Source of the DNA: CAVSDF01 sp963726715 | Lineage (GTDB): Bacteria; Bacteroidota; Rhodothermia; Rhodothermales; BA12 | Length of the DNA: 64,000 nt | Assembly: GCA_963726715.1 (NCBI GenBank) | Contig: CAVSDF010000001.1 | Coordinates: forward strand, 62,001-126,000 | Direction: 5' to 3' | Part shown: piece by piece, positions 42,014 to 50,339 of the stretch | Numbering within the stretch: position 1 is the first letter of the stretch | How the letters are laid out: every line of letters begins with the position of its first letter | Notes under the pieces: generated by a model | Databases searched by the model: none | What the model was told of the DNA's origin: nothing | Seen by the model: the letters and a program-made list of their open reading frames with translations, nothing else | Translations under genes and position numbers: made by a program

Positions 42014-43006
42014 TTACGGCACCTCGACGGCGTCGAGAATCTGCTGGACGAGGTCGTCGGTCGAGACGTCCTCGGCTTCGGCCTCGAACGTGCGCACGAG
42101 GCGGTGGCGGAGCACGTCGTGGGCGACGGCGCGGACGTCGTCGGGCGTCACGTAGGCGCGGCCGGCGAGGAAGGCGATGGCGCGGGCGCCGAGGGCGAGG
42201 GCGATGGTGGCGCGCGGGCTGGCGCCGAAGGCGAGCAGCGGCGCGAGGGCGGGCAGGCGGTAGCGCGCCGGGCTGCGCGTGGCGATCACGAGATCGACGG
42301 CGTACGCCTCGACGCGCGGATCGACGTAGAGGTCGTTGAGCACGCGCCGCGCCGCGAGCACCTCCTCGGGCGTCGTCACCGCCGTCGCCGCGGGCTGCCC
42401 CTCGGTGCGCGCCATCCGGCGGAGGATCTCGAGTTCGTCGTCGCGCGTCGGGTAGCCGACCTTGAGTTTGAGCATGAAGCGGTCGACCTGCGCCTCCGGA
42501 AGCGCGTACGTCCCCTCCTGCTCGACCGGGTTCTGCGTGGCGAGAACCAGAAACGGCTCGGTGAGCGGATACGTCGTCTCCCCGATCGTCACCTGCCGCT
42601 CCTGCATCGCCTCGAGGAGTGCCGACTGCACCTTCGCCGGGGCGCGGTTGATCTCGTCGGCGAGCAGGATGTTGGTGAACACCGGCCCCTTGCGGATGAA
42701 GAAGCCCCCGGTCTGCTGGTTGTAGACGAGCGTGCCGGTGAGGTCGGCGGGCAGCAGGTCGGGCGTGAACTGGATGCGCTGGAACGGCGCGCCGAGCGCG
42801 GCGGCGAGGCTCGACACCGCGAGCGTCTTGGCGAGGCCCGGCACGCCTTCGAGCAGCACGTGCCCGCCCGCGACGAGCCCGACGAGCAGCCGCTCGATGA
42901 GGTCGGCCTGCCCGACGACGACGCGCCCGACCTCGTCGCGCACGCGGGTGGCAAAGGCACTGGCTTCGGCGACGCGGGCGGTGGCGGCGGCGAGGTCGAA
43001 GGTCAT
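42014..43006 (-). CDS. MoxR family AAA+ ATPase
   Basis: The 330-residue protein from ATG 43006 has Walker A GVPGLAKT, Walker B NILLADEINRAPAKVQSALL, sensor 1 in FLVLATQNPVEQEGTYALPE and the RFMLKLKVGYP arginine-finger segment, all characteristic of MoxR AAA+ ATPases. MoxR proteins act as chaperones that activate partner enzymes, usually encoded next to VWA-domain or DUF58 proteins. Neither is adjacent here; the neighbour is a degenerate galactokinase-like gene upstream. A TACCTTGG promoter element ends 35 nt upstream. Confidence 0.93.
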   Translation of the reverse strand: MTFDLAAATARVAEASAFATRVRDEVGRVVVGQADLIERLLVGLVAGGHVLLEGVPGLAKTLAVSSLAAALGAPFQRIQFTPDLLPADLTGTLVYNQQTGGFFIRKGPVFTNILLADEINRAPAKVQSALLEAMQERQVTIGETTYPLTEPFLVLATQNPVEQEGTYALPEAQVDRFMLKLKVGYPTRDDELEILRRMARTEGQPAATAVTTPEEVLAARRVLNDLYVDPRVEAYAVDLVIATRSPARYRLPALAPLLAFGASPRATIALALGARAIAFLAGRAYVTPDDVRAVAHDVLRHRLVRTFEAEAEDVSTDDLVQQILDAVEVP

Positions 43007-43041
43007 CGGGTCGGGGAGAACGGCGGGGCAGGGGGAGGCGG

Positions 43042-43049
43042 CCAAGGTA
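43042..43049 (-). promoter_or_regulatory. -7-like element of the moxR-type gene
   Basis: TACCTTGG on the minus strand, 35 nt before the ATG. Confidence 0.45.
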
Positions 43050-43107
43050 CCGCACGCGCGGGGCAGGTCGGCGGTGGGTCCGGCGCCCGTCGGGCCACGG
43101 GGCGGGC

Positions 43108-43136
43108 GTAGAGACGCATCGCCGATGCGTCTCTAC
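43108..43136. repeat. 29-bp perfect palindrome, GAGACGC family
   Basis: Identical over all 29 bp to the element at 19735-19763, in a gap between two minus-strand genes. Confidence 0.8.
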
Positions 43137-43198
43137 CATCGGTCGTCACGCCGTCCGTCGTCCGCCATCGCACCGTTCCGTCGTCGCGCCACCCACCC

Positions 43199-44416
43199 TC
43201 ACACCACGAGCGCATCCTCGCGCACCGCACCGAGAGCATCGGCGGCGGCGGTGAGGGCGGCGGCGAGGGCGGCGGGGTGGGCGAGGACGAGGAGCGCACG
43301 GGCGTGGCCGACGTCGGCGGCGCCGAGGACACCGTCGCCGGTGCGGGCGTCGAGGGCGTCGAGGGCGGCGCGTTCGGCGCGCGTCAGGCCCGCCCAGTCG
43401 TTGCGCGCGCGGGCGCTGATGGCGAGGATCGCGCCCATCATCTGCGCGTCGCCGGTGCGGAGGGCCGCCACGAAGCGCTGCACGCGCCGGTTCTCGCCGA
43501 CGAGGTACGCGAGGGCCGTCCGGTGGCGCGGGAGGGCGGCGTCGAGGAGGGCGGCGAGTTCCTCGTGTTCGACCTCGCGCAGCGACGCGATGGGCCGCGA
43601 GACGACCGTCACGTGCTCGCGCGCGCGGTCGGCGCGGCGCACGAGCGCGGCGGTGCGGACGGCGGTGCGCGCCTCGCCGGTCGGCACGATGCCCCACGTG
43701 AGGCTCGTCGGCACGTCGAGCGGCAGCGTCTCGCCACTCGCGGCGTCGCTCAGCACGAGCGTGCCCGCGCGGGCGGCGGCGCTCGCGGCGGCGTCGCTGA
43801 GCGAGACGGGGATGCCGAGGACGGATTCCACGGCGGCCCGCGCGGCGGCGGCGTGATGCGCCACAGGCAGATCCGGCGCGACGGCACGGGCAAGTGCAAC
43901 GGCCACGGCCACGAGCCGCACGTCGGCGAGTGCGTCGGGGACGGTCGTCTCGATGGCGACGGCGTGCGGCGCGGCGCCGAGGACGTCGAGCAGCGCACCG
44001 AGCAGGCAGAGCATCGCTCCGTCCGCGTCCTCCCCAACGATGCGCGGCGCGTCGGCGGATGTGGCAGCGGCGGCGGCGGACTGCCGCAGCGACAGGTGGA
44101 GCGCGAACCCGTCGACGTAGCGCGTGTGCTCGGCCATCACGGCGGCGGCCCCGTGCGCGGTGCCGGTTGCGACGGCTGCAGCGGGGCCGAGGGCGGCGCG
44201 AAGGCGGGCGCTCGCGCGGTCGGCGAGTTGCTCGGCGCGCAGCGTCTCGCGCGGTTCGAGGCGGTTGAGCGGCGATCGGAACGTCGCCGCGCGCGGCGGC
44301 AGGCCCGTCCACCCCGTCGGCACGACGCCGTGCGCAGCCCCGTCCACCTCCCCCGTGCCGCGCGGCGCGTCGGGGGCGGCGTCGCCGGAGGCGTCGGAGA
44401 GGGCGTCGAAAGGCAC
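43199..44416 (-). CDS. degenerate galactokinase-like (GHMP superfamily) protein
   Basis: This 405-residue protein is not clearly annotated by any motif I can see in full, but several segments line up with galactokinases. MAEHTRYVDGFAL resembles the sugar-binding signature GEHTDYxxGxxL. ENRRVQRFVAALRTGDAQMMG resembles the EN.RV..A..ALR.GDL...G segment near the C-terminus. The ATP-binding GLSSSA motif expected around residues 130-160 is missing (APHAVAIETTVPDALAD occupies that place), and the C-terminal GGGFGG motif is not recognisable. If it is a GHMP protein it is probably inactive as a kinase and may be a sugar sensor. The leading ~60 residues are low complexity. Confidence 0.5.
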   Translation of the reverse strand: MPFDALSDASGDAAPDAPRGTGEVDGAAHGVVPTGWTGLPPRAATFRSPLNRLEPRETLRAEQLADRASARLRAALGPAAAVATGTAHGAAAVMAEHTRYVDGFALHLSLRQSAAAAATSADAPRIVGEDADGAMLCLLGALLDVLGAAPHAVAIETTVPDALADVRLVAVAVALARAVAPDLPVAHHAAAARAAVESVLGIPVSLSDAAASAAARAGTLVLSDAASGETLPLDVPTSLTWGIVPTGEARTAVRTAALVRRADRAREHVTVVSRPIASLREVEHEELAALLDAALPRHRTALAYLVGENRRVQRFVAALRTGDAQMMGAILAISARARNDWAGLTRAERAALDALDARTGDGVLGAADVGHARALLVLAHPAALAAALTAAADALGAVREDALVV

Positions 44417-44554
44417 GGGCGGCGACCGGTGGCAGCGGAGGGAGGGCAGACGTTACGGAGCCGCCCGCACATGCGAAACCGGCCCGGCGGCGCCGCGCGG
44501 GTCTTTGCGCAATCGTCGTGAACGGAGGGGGTGGTGGGTGACGCAGGTGGCGGT

Positions 44555-44580
44555 AGGGGCACGATATACCGTGCCCCTAG
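44555..44580. repeat. TAGGGGC-family palindrome
   Basis: TAGGGGCACG and CGTGCCCCTA flank ATATAC. It lies upstream of the M16 protease gene, between divergent genes. Confidence 0.7.
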
Positions 44581-44628
44581 ATCGTCCGGGTGGATCGTCG
44601 GGCGGCGCCACGCGGGGGGCGTTCGTGC

Positions 44629-44636
44629 TACCTTGG
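44629..44636 (+). promoter_or_regulatory. -7-like element of the M16 protease gene
   Basis: TACCTTGG, 27 nt before the ATG at 44664. Confidence 0.45.
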
Positions 44637-44663
44637 CGCCGCCTCACCGTCCACCCCCTCCCG

Positions 44664-46112
44664 ATGCCGCTTCGCACGATGCGCCTCTCCCGGTCCGCCG
44701 CCCGCGCTGCGGCGCTCCTCGCGCTCACCGCCACGCCCTTCGCCACGTCGGCGCAGGCGCAGCCGATGGGCACCGCCGCACCGCCGATGGCGCGCCTGAG
44801 CGTGCCGTACGAGCGCTTCCAACTCGCCAACGGCCTCGACGTGCTCCTCCACCGCGACGCCTCGACGCCCACGCTCACCGTCAACACGTGGTACCACGTC
44901 GGCGTCGCGCAGGAGAAGCCGGGGCGCACGGGCTTCGCGCACCTCTTCGAGCACCTGATGTTCGAAGGCTCCGCCAACGTCCCCGAGGGCGCCATCGACA
45001 CATGGATCGAGGCCGCGGGCGGCAACACGAACGGCTCGACGACCAACGACCGCACCAACTACACCACCGACGCCGCGAGCAACGCCCTCGACCTCGCCCT
45101 CTTCGTCGATGCCGACCGGATGCGGAGCCTGCTCGGGGCCTCCGATCCCTCGATCATCGACGGGCAGCGCGACGTCGTCAAGAACGAGCGGCGGCAGTCG
45201 TACGAGAACCAGCCCTACGGCCTCGCGCAGCCCATCCTCGGGCAGTACCTCTTCGCCGAGGGCCACCCGTACCACTGGCCGGTGATCGGGTCGATGGACG
45301 ACCTCACCGCCGCCACGCCCGCCGACGTCACCGACTTCTTCCACACCTACTACACGCCCAACAACGCGACCGTCGTCGTCGCGGGCGACATCGACACGGC
45401 CGAGGCGCGGCGGCTCGTCGAGAAGCACTACGGCGGGATTCCGCGCGGTCCGGCGATCCCGGCGCAGACGCTCGTGAACGCCGATCTGGCCGCCGAGACG
45501 CGCATCGTGCAGGAAGACGACGTGCAGCTGCCGCGCCTCTACCTCGCCTACCACAGCCCCGCCGCCTACGCCGCGGGCGACGCCGCCGCGCAGGCCCTCG
45601 CCGCCGTGCTCGCGGGCGGCAAGAACAGCCGCCTCTACAAGCGCCTCGTCTACGAGATGCAGATCGCGCAGGACGTCGCCGCCTACCAGGACGGCAACCG
45701 CCTCGGCGGCGGCTTCTTCCTCATCGCCACCGCGCGCCCCGGCCACACGCTCGCCGAGATCCTCGCGGTCGTCGACGAGGAGATCGCGCGCCTCAAGACC
45801 GGCGGCGCGGACGCGCGCGAGGTCGAGCGCTTCGTCAACCAGGCCGAGGCGTCGTTCCTCAGCGGATTGCAGAGCGTCGGGAGCTTCGGCGGAAAGGCCG
45901 ATCAGCTCAACGGCTACCTCTTCTTCACCGGCACGCCCGACTACTTCGAGGCCGACCTCGCCCGCTACCGCGCCCTCGGCGCCCGCGACGTGCAGGACGC
46001 CGCGCAGACGTTCCTCCATCCCGGCGCCCGCATCGTCCTCTCGATGGTGCCGACGGGGCAGGCCGATGCGCTCGCCGTGCCGGGATCGGTCGCGGCGGTG
46101 AACAAATACTGA
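44664..46112 (+). CDS. M16 zinc metalloprotease, catalytic subunit
   Basis: The 482-residue preprotein has a signal peptide (ending SAQA). The inverzincin motif is HLFEHLMFEGS (HxxEH), with the distal Glu in VVKNERRQSYEN. NTNGSTTNDRTNYTTD is the conserved region after the motif. The protein consists of two M16 half-domains; it is the active member of a pair, since the next gene encodes an M16 protein without the zinc motif. Such heterodimeric periplasmic or outer-membrane peptidases degrade small proteins and peptides. The neighbouring gene starts 164 bp downstream after a double hairpin. ATG 44664 is used; an ATG at 44679 is an alternative. Confidence 0.93.
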   Translation: MPLRTMRLSRSAARAAALLALTATPFATSAQAQPMGTAAPPMARLSVPYERFQLANGLDVLLHRDASTPTLTVNTWYHVGVAQEKPGRTGFAHLFEHLMFEGSANVPEGAIDTWIEAAGGNTNGSTTNDRTNYTTDAASNALDLALFVDADRMRSLLGASDPSIIDGQRDVVKNERRQSYENQPYGLAQPILGQYLFAEGHPYHWPVIGSMDDLTAATPADVTDFFHTYYTPNNATVVVAGDIDTAEARRLVEKHYGGIPRGPAIPAQTLVNADLAAETRIVQEDDVQLPRLYLAYHSPAAYAAGDAAAQALAAVLAGGKNSRLYKRLVYEMQIAQDVAAYQDGNRLGGGFFLIATARPGHTLAEILAVVDEEIARLKTGGADAREVERFVNQAEASFLSGLQSVGSFGGKADQLNGYLFFTGTPDYFEADLARYRALGARDVQDAAQTFLHPGARIVLSMVPTGQADALAVPGSVAAVNKY

Positions 46113-46191
46113 CCGCCCCGGCGACCCCGCCCCCACCTGCCGCTGCGCGCTGAACCGAAGGTCCCCGTAGGGGAACGCGCGCCGCGGCGGT

Positions 46192-46227
46192 CCTCCCCCG
46201 CTCGCGGGGGAGGTGTCCCGAAGGGAC
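46192..46227. repeat. double hairpin between the two M16 genes (CCTCCCCCG family)
   Basis: CCTCCCCCG (46192-46200) pairs with CGGGGGAGG (46205-46213); just after it GTCCC/GGGAC (46215-46227) forms a second small stem. The first stem has the same core as the hairpin at 14134. It could attenuate transcription between the two genes. Confidence 0.65.
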
Positions 46228-46276
46228 GTAGGGGGCAGGGGCGCCGAACCCTCTGACTTTTTCTCTCCTGCTTCCG

Positions 46277-47746
46277 ATGATTCGCCTTTCCACACTTCGC
46301 GCTGCCGCTCTGGCTGCGCTTCCGCTCGTCGCCCTCGCAGGCGCCGTTCCCGCCGTGCAATCGGCCGCCGCGCAGCCCGTCGAACGCCCCGCGCTCGCGC
46401 CGACGCCGCGGTTTGGCGCTCCGGCGGTCGAGCGCCTCGCGCTCTCGAACGGCCTGCCGGTGCTCGTCGTCGCCCGCGCGGGCGTGCCGATCGTGCAGAT
46501 CGACCTCGTCGTGCGCGCGGGCAGCGCCGACGATCCGGCGGGCAAGACCGGCCTCGCCGCCTTCGCCTCGCAGATGATGGACGACGGCGCCGCCGGACGC
46601 TCGTCGCTCGATCTCGCCGACGCCATCGACTTCCTCGGCATCACGCTTCGCCCGACGAGCGGCCTGCACCAGAGCGGCGTCAACCTCTTCACGCCGGTGA
46701 GCAAGCTCGCCCCCGCCCTCGACCTCCTCGCCGACGTCGCCCTCCGCCCGGACTTCCCCGAGGCCGAGGTCGAGCGCCTGCGCGCGCAGACCGCCGTCGG
46801 ACTCGAACAGCGGCGCGACCAGCCCAACGCCATCGCCTCGGTGCTGGTGAACCGGACGCTCTTCGGCGCCGACCACCCGTACGGCCGCACGGCGACGCCC
46901 GCGAGCGTCGGCGCCCTGACGCGCGCGGACCTCGCCACCTTCCACCGCGCCCAGTTCCAGCCCGGAAACGCCGCCCTCGTCGTCGTCGGCGATGTCTCGG
47001 CGGCGACGCTGCTGCCGATGCTCGAAGCCCGGTTCGGGCAGGCGGCGTGGGCGGGCGGGATGGCCGCCCCGGCCGTGGCACGCGTCGCCGAGGCGCGGCA
47101 GGTGAGCGGCCGCACCGTCTACCTCGTCGACAAGCCCGGCGCGGCGCAGTCGGCGATTCGCATCGGCCGCATCGGCGCGGCGCGCTCGACGACCGATTAC
47201 TACGCCCTGCAGGTGCTCAACGCGATCCTCGGCGGCAGCTTCACGAGCCGCCTCAACCAGAACCTGCGCGAGACGCACGGCTACGCCTACGGCGCGGGCT
47301 CGTCGTTCGCGTTCCGCCCGACCGCCGGGCCGTTCCTCGCCTCCTCGAACGTGCAGACCGACGCCACCGCGCCGTCGCTGACCGAGTTCGTGACCGAGCT
47401 GACGAACATCCGCACCGTCCCGGCCGATGAGTTGGAGAAGGGCAAGAACTTCGTCGCCCTCTCCTTCCCCGGCGCCTTCGAGACCGTCGGCGGCACCGCC
47501 TCGATGATCGAAGACCTGTGGGCCTTCGGCCTGCCGCTCGACTCGTACGCGGGCTACACCGACCGCATCCTCGCCGTCACCAGCGCCGACCTCGCGCGCG
47601 TGGCCCGGCAGTACATCGACCCCGCCAACGCCGCCTACATCGTCGTCGGCGACCGCGCCAAGGTGGAGGCGAGCGTCCGCGCCCTGAACCTCGGCACCGT
47701 CCGCGTGATGACCATCGACGACGTGTTCGGGCCGGCGTCGCGGTGA
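46277..47746 (+). CDS. M16 peptidase-like protein, non-catalytic subunit
   Basis: This 489-residue preprotein has a signal peptide (ending SAAAQ) and two M16 domains (TGLAAFASQMMDDGAAG, QPGNAALVVVGDVSAATL, LGGSFTSRLNQNLRETHGYAYGAG with the conserved R/Y pair). The position of HxxEH is occupied by ASQMM, so zinc cannot be bound and the protein is the inactive partner, as in M16B alpha/beta pairs. The C-terminal FTSRLNQNLRE-TxGYxYG motif, which contributes to substrate binding in the catalytic partner, is kept. It lies downstream of the active gene in the same direction and is probably co-transcribed with it. Confidence 0.92.
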   Translation: MIRLSTLRAAALAALPLVALAGAVPAVQSAAAQPVERPALAPTPRFGAPAVERLALSNGLPVLVVARAGVPIVQIDLVVRAGSADDPAGKTGLAAFASQMMDDGAAGRSSLDLADAIDFLGITLRPTSGLHQSGVNLFTPVSKLAPALDLLADVALRPDFPEAEVERLRAQTAVGLEQRRDQPNAIASVLVNRTLFGADHPYGRTATPASVGALTRADLATFHRAQFQPGNAALVVVGDVSAATLLPMLEARFGQAAWAGGMAAPAVARVAEARQVSGRTVYLVDKPGAAQSAIRIGRIGAARSTTDYYALQVLNAILGGSFTSRLNQNLRETHGYAYGAGSSFAFRPTAGPFLASSNVQTDATAPSLTEFVTELTNIRTVPADELEKGKNFVALSFPGAFETVGGTASMIEDLWAFGLPLDSYAGYTDRILAVTSADLARVARQYIDPANAAYIVVGDRAKVEASVRALNLGTVRVMTIDDVFGPASR

Positions 47747-47884
47747 GTGGGTGGGGAGTGGTGAGGGTGTGGGTTGGTGAGGGGAGGCGCGGCGGCGGGT
47801 GGCGGTGCGCCGCGCGGTGTGGTGGGGGCGATGTCGCCACTACGTTCCGCTGGACCATCGCCTACGAAACCCATCCCACGCCCC

Positions 47885-47964
47885 GCCACCCACGAACGCA
47901 CCATCCCGCCACCCACAATCTCCGCCAACCCAAACCCCACCAACCCACAACCCCACCACCCCCG
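47885..47964 (+). promoter_or_regulatory. G-poor, C/A-rich leader of sbtA
   Basis: About 80 bp with very few G residues precede the GTG start of sbtA; runs such as CCAACCCAAACCCCACC are typical. It is the clearest case of a leader type seen before several genes here (hprK, the OYE part, acyl-CoA dehydrogenase). An unstructured leader would fit ribosome binding without a Shine-Dalgarno sequence (inference). Confidence 0.45.
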
Positions 47965-48957
47965 GTGCCCCTCGACGCACTCGCGCAGAACCTGCTCTCG
48001 CCTCTCGTGCTCGCCTTCGCGCTCGGCGTGGTGGCCTCGTATGTCAAGAGCGACCTGCGCCTCCCGGACGCGCTCTACGCGTCGCTGTCGATCTACCTGC
48101 TCTTTGCGATCGGCCTCAAGGGCGGCGTCGCGCTCAGCAAAACGCCCCTCGCCGAGGTCGCGCTTCCGGCCCTCGGCACACTCGCGCTCGGCGTCCTCAC
48201 GCCGCTCACCGCGTTCGCCGTGCTGCGGCGCCTGCGCTTCGACCGCGCCGATGCGGGCGCCCTCGCGGCGCACTACGGGTCGGTTTCGGCGGTCACCTTC
48301 CTCGCCGCCATCGCCTACGTGACGGCGTCCGGGCACGCGCCGGAGGGGTTCATGCCGACGCTCGTCGCGCTTCTCGAAGTCCCCGCCATCGTCGTCGGCC
48401 TTCTCCTCGCCACCGCGCGTGGAGGCGGTCCGGGTGCCACCGCAAGCGCCGACGCCGCAGGGCGGGCGCCCTGGCGCGTGGCGCTCCACGACGTGCTGAC
48501 CGGGCGCAGCATCGTGCTTCTCGTCGGCGGCCTCGTCGTCGGGGCGCTGGCCGGGGAGCGGGGGATGGCAGGCGTCGCGCCGTTCTTCGTGGCGGGGTTC
48601 CAGGGCGCGCTCACGCTGTTCCTGCTGGAGATGGGCATCGTCGCGGCGGCGCGGCTGCGCGACCTGAAGGCGGTCGGCGGACGGCTCGTGGGGTTTGCGA
48701 TCGGGATGCCGATCGTCCACGGCGCGCTCGGCGTGGCGGCGGGGCAGGCGTGCGGATTGGGGATCGGCGGAAGCGCGGTGCTCGGGGCGATGGTGTCGAG
48801 CGCGAGCTACATCGCCGCGCCCGCCGCCGTCCGGATGGCCCTCCCCGAGGCCTCGCCGACGCTCTACCTGACCGCCGCGCTCGGCATCACCTTCCCCTTC
48901 AACCTGACGCTCGGCCTGCCGCTCTACCTCGCCATGGCGACGTGGCTGGCCGCCTGA
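47965..48957 (+). CDS. sbtA: sodium-dependent bicarbonate transporter SbtA
   Basis: The 330-residue protein, from GTG 47965, has about ten transmembrane helices in two inverted halves and matches the SbtA family: LSPLVLAFALGVVASYVKSD, SIYLLFAIGLKGGVALS and the second-half SSASYIAAPAAVRMALPEAS with FPFNLTLGLPLY at the end. SbtA imports bicarbonate with Na+ and is best known from cyanobacterial CO2-concentrating mechanisms. The next gene encodes a PII-like SbtB, the known regulator of SbtA, which strongly supports the call. No carboxysome or RuBisCO gene is in the window; in a heterotroph bicarbonate could feed carboxylases or pH control (inference). Confidence 0.9.
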   Translation: MPLDALAQNLLSPLVLAFALGVVASYVKSDLRLPDALYASLSIYLLFAIGLKGGVALSKTPLAEVALPALGTLALGVLTPLTAFAVLRRLRFDRADAGALAAHYGSVSAVTFLAAIAYVTASGHAPEGFMPTLVALLEVPAIVVGLLLATARGGGPGATASADAAGRAPWRVALHDVLTGRSIVLLVGGLVVGALAGERGMAGVAPFFVAGFQGALTLFLLEMGIVAAARLRDLKAVGGRLVGFAIGMPIVHGALGVAAGQACGLGIGGSAVLGAMVSSASYIAAPAAVRMALPEASPTLYLTAALGITFPFNLTLGLPLYLAMATWLAA

Positions 48958-48980
48958 GCGCGCTCTCCTGACCCTGTTCG

Positions 48981-49286
48981 ATGATGGACCTGACCCGGAT
49001 GACCCTCGTGACGGTCGTTACAGAGCGCCTGATCGCGCCCCAGATCGTCCGCGAGATGCGCACGCTCGGCGCGCGTGGCGTGACGACGACGGATGTGCAC
49101 GGCGACGGCACCCGCGGCGTCCACGCGAGCGAGTGGGAGGGCCCGAACGTCAAGATCGAAACCGTCGTGCCCGACGACATCGGCGAGGCGCTTCTCGCGC
49201 ACATCGCCGCCCGCTACTTCGCCCACCACGCCGTCATCGTCTACCGCCACGCCGTCGATGTCGTGCGGAGCGAGAAGTACGGCTGA
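48981..49286 (+). CDS. sbtB: PII-like protein (SbtB type), regulator of SbtA
   Basis: A 101-residue protein with the PII ferredoxin-like fold pattern: TLVTVVTERLIAPQIVREMR at the first strand/helix, ARGVTTTDVHGDGTRGVHAS (the T-loop-like segment), NVKIETVVPDDIGEALLAHI and FAHHAVIVYRHAVDVVRSEKYG. SbtB proteins form trimers that bind adenine nucleotides (cAMP, AMP, ATP/ADP) and plug SbtA. The gene lies 24 bp downstream of sbtA. The redox-sensing CGPDGC tail of some cyanobacterial SbtB proteins is absent, as in other short forms. Start at 48981 or at 48984 (two adjacent ATGs). Confidence 0.85.
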   Translation: MMDLTRMTLVTVVTERLIAPQIVREMRTLGARGVTTTDVHGDGTRGVHASEWEGPNVKIETVVPDDIGEALLAHIAARYFAHHAVIVYRHAVDVVRSEKYG

Positions 49287-49305
49287 CATTTCCGCCTCGA
49301 AGCCC

Positions 49306-49620
49306 GTGCCCTCCGACCTCGCCGTCACCCTCATCGGCTTCGCCGCCGCCTCCATGAGCACGTTCGCGTTCGCGCCGCAGGTGTGGCGGACGTGGCGCCT
49401 CAAGCACACCGAGGGCGTCTCGGTGGGGATGTTCGCGATGCACTTCACCGGCATCGTGCTCTGGTTCAGCTACGGCGCCCTCCGCGGCGACGCGCCGATC
49501 GTGGCTGCAAACGCCATCGCCTTCGTCCTCGTGGCGACGCAGCTGCTGCTCGTGCGGCGGTACCGGGTGCGGGGGCGTGGGGATGGAGATGGGGATGGTG
49601 CCAGGTGGGGGCGTCGTTGA
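49306..49620 (+). CDS. SemiSWEET sugar transporter
   Basis: The 104-residue protein starting at GTG 49306 has three transmembrane helices and the SemiSWEET pattern: FAFAPQVWRTWRLKHTEGVS (PQ motif), GMFAMHFTGIVLWFSYGALR and IVAANAIAFVLVATQLLLV (conserved Asn). SemiSWEETs are bacterial half-size sugar facilitators that dimerise in the inner membrane. The C-terminal ~20 residues are Arg/Gly/Asp-rich and merge into a G/T-rich tract. The start codon overlaps nothing and lies 19 bp after the sbtB stop, so the three genes may form an operon. Confidence 0.9.
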   Translation: MPSDLAVTLIGFAAASMSTFAFAPQVWRTWRLKHTEGVSVGMFAMHFTGIVLWFSYGALRGDAPIVAANAIAFVLVATQLLLVRRYRVRGRGDGDGDGARWGRR

Positions 49621-49868
49621 CGACGCGCCTACGCCCTGGCGGTGATTTCGAGCGCGGGACCCGCCGGGCGTCGGAGGTGGGACAGAGATCGTGGGCGTGG
49701 CATCCGCTGCGGTCCACGCGCGACAAAGGCCGGCGCGGGGCGGCGAGCACCGAGGCAGGCACTGCACGTACGTCAGCGCTACCCCGCGCCTGCCAGCCAT
49801 GACGCCGACCGAACCCGACGGCCCGCTCCTCGATGAAGCCGCGGCGGGGGATGCCACCCCCTCACCCC
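49621..49868. other. 248-bp intergenic region without a supported gene
   Basis: A 25-residue frame from ATG 49799 is too short and low in complexity to claim. No palindrome-family element was found. Confidence 0.4.
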
Positions 49869-50249
49869 ATGCGTGACCTCTCCCCCGTCGATTTCCACGA
49901 GAGCGCTCGCCGTGGCGATGCCGAGGTCCTCGACGCCGGGTTCGACCCTGACCTGTGCGACGCGGGCGACTACACGCTCCTCATGATCGCCGCCTACAAC
50001 GACCGCGCCGAAACCGCCGAACGGCTCCTCGCCCGCGGCGCCGCGCCCGACCGCAGCGTCAACACGCCGCTCATGGGGCTCGCCTTCAATGGCTACGATG
50101 TCCCTGCCGCCCTCGCCGACCGCCTCGGCGCCGCCGCTCCGCCCGAAACGCGCGCGCCCTCCGAACCGCGAGATGCGGCGGAGGGCGCGGCAGGCGGCCC
50201 GTACCAGACGGAACCGGCATCCCGGATGTGCATCCGAACGGTCCCGTAG
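49869..50249 (+). CDS. short ankyrin-repeat protein
   Basis: This 126-residue protein contains about two ankyrin-type repeats: FHESARRGDAEVLDAGFDPD, AGDYTLLMIAAYNDRAETAERLLARGAAPD and the beginning of a third, NTPLMGLAFNGYDV. Related proteins usually continue with further repeats; here the sequence turns after residue ~85 into a Pro/Ala/Glu-rich tail whose end is encoded by a TAGGGGC-like repeat, with the stop codon inside it. The protein may be a truncated form. The function is probably protein binding. ATG 49869 is preferred to the longer Pro-rich start at 49833. Confidence 0.7.
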   Translation: MRDLSPVDFHESARRGDAEVLDAGFDPDLCDAGDYTLLMIAAYNDRAETAERLLARGAAPDRSVNTPLMGLAFNGYDVPAALADRLGAAAPPETRAPSEPRDAAEGAAGGPYQTEPASRMCIRTVP

Positions 50250-50339
50250 GGGCGGTGCTTGCCCTGCCCCGTTGTGTCACCGCAGCCCCGGCAGGACGCG
50301 CGCGCCGGAACGACGCACCCGCAAACCACCGATCTCGTG

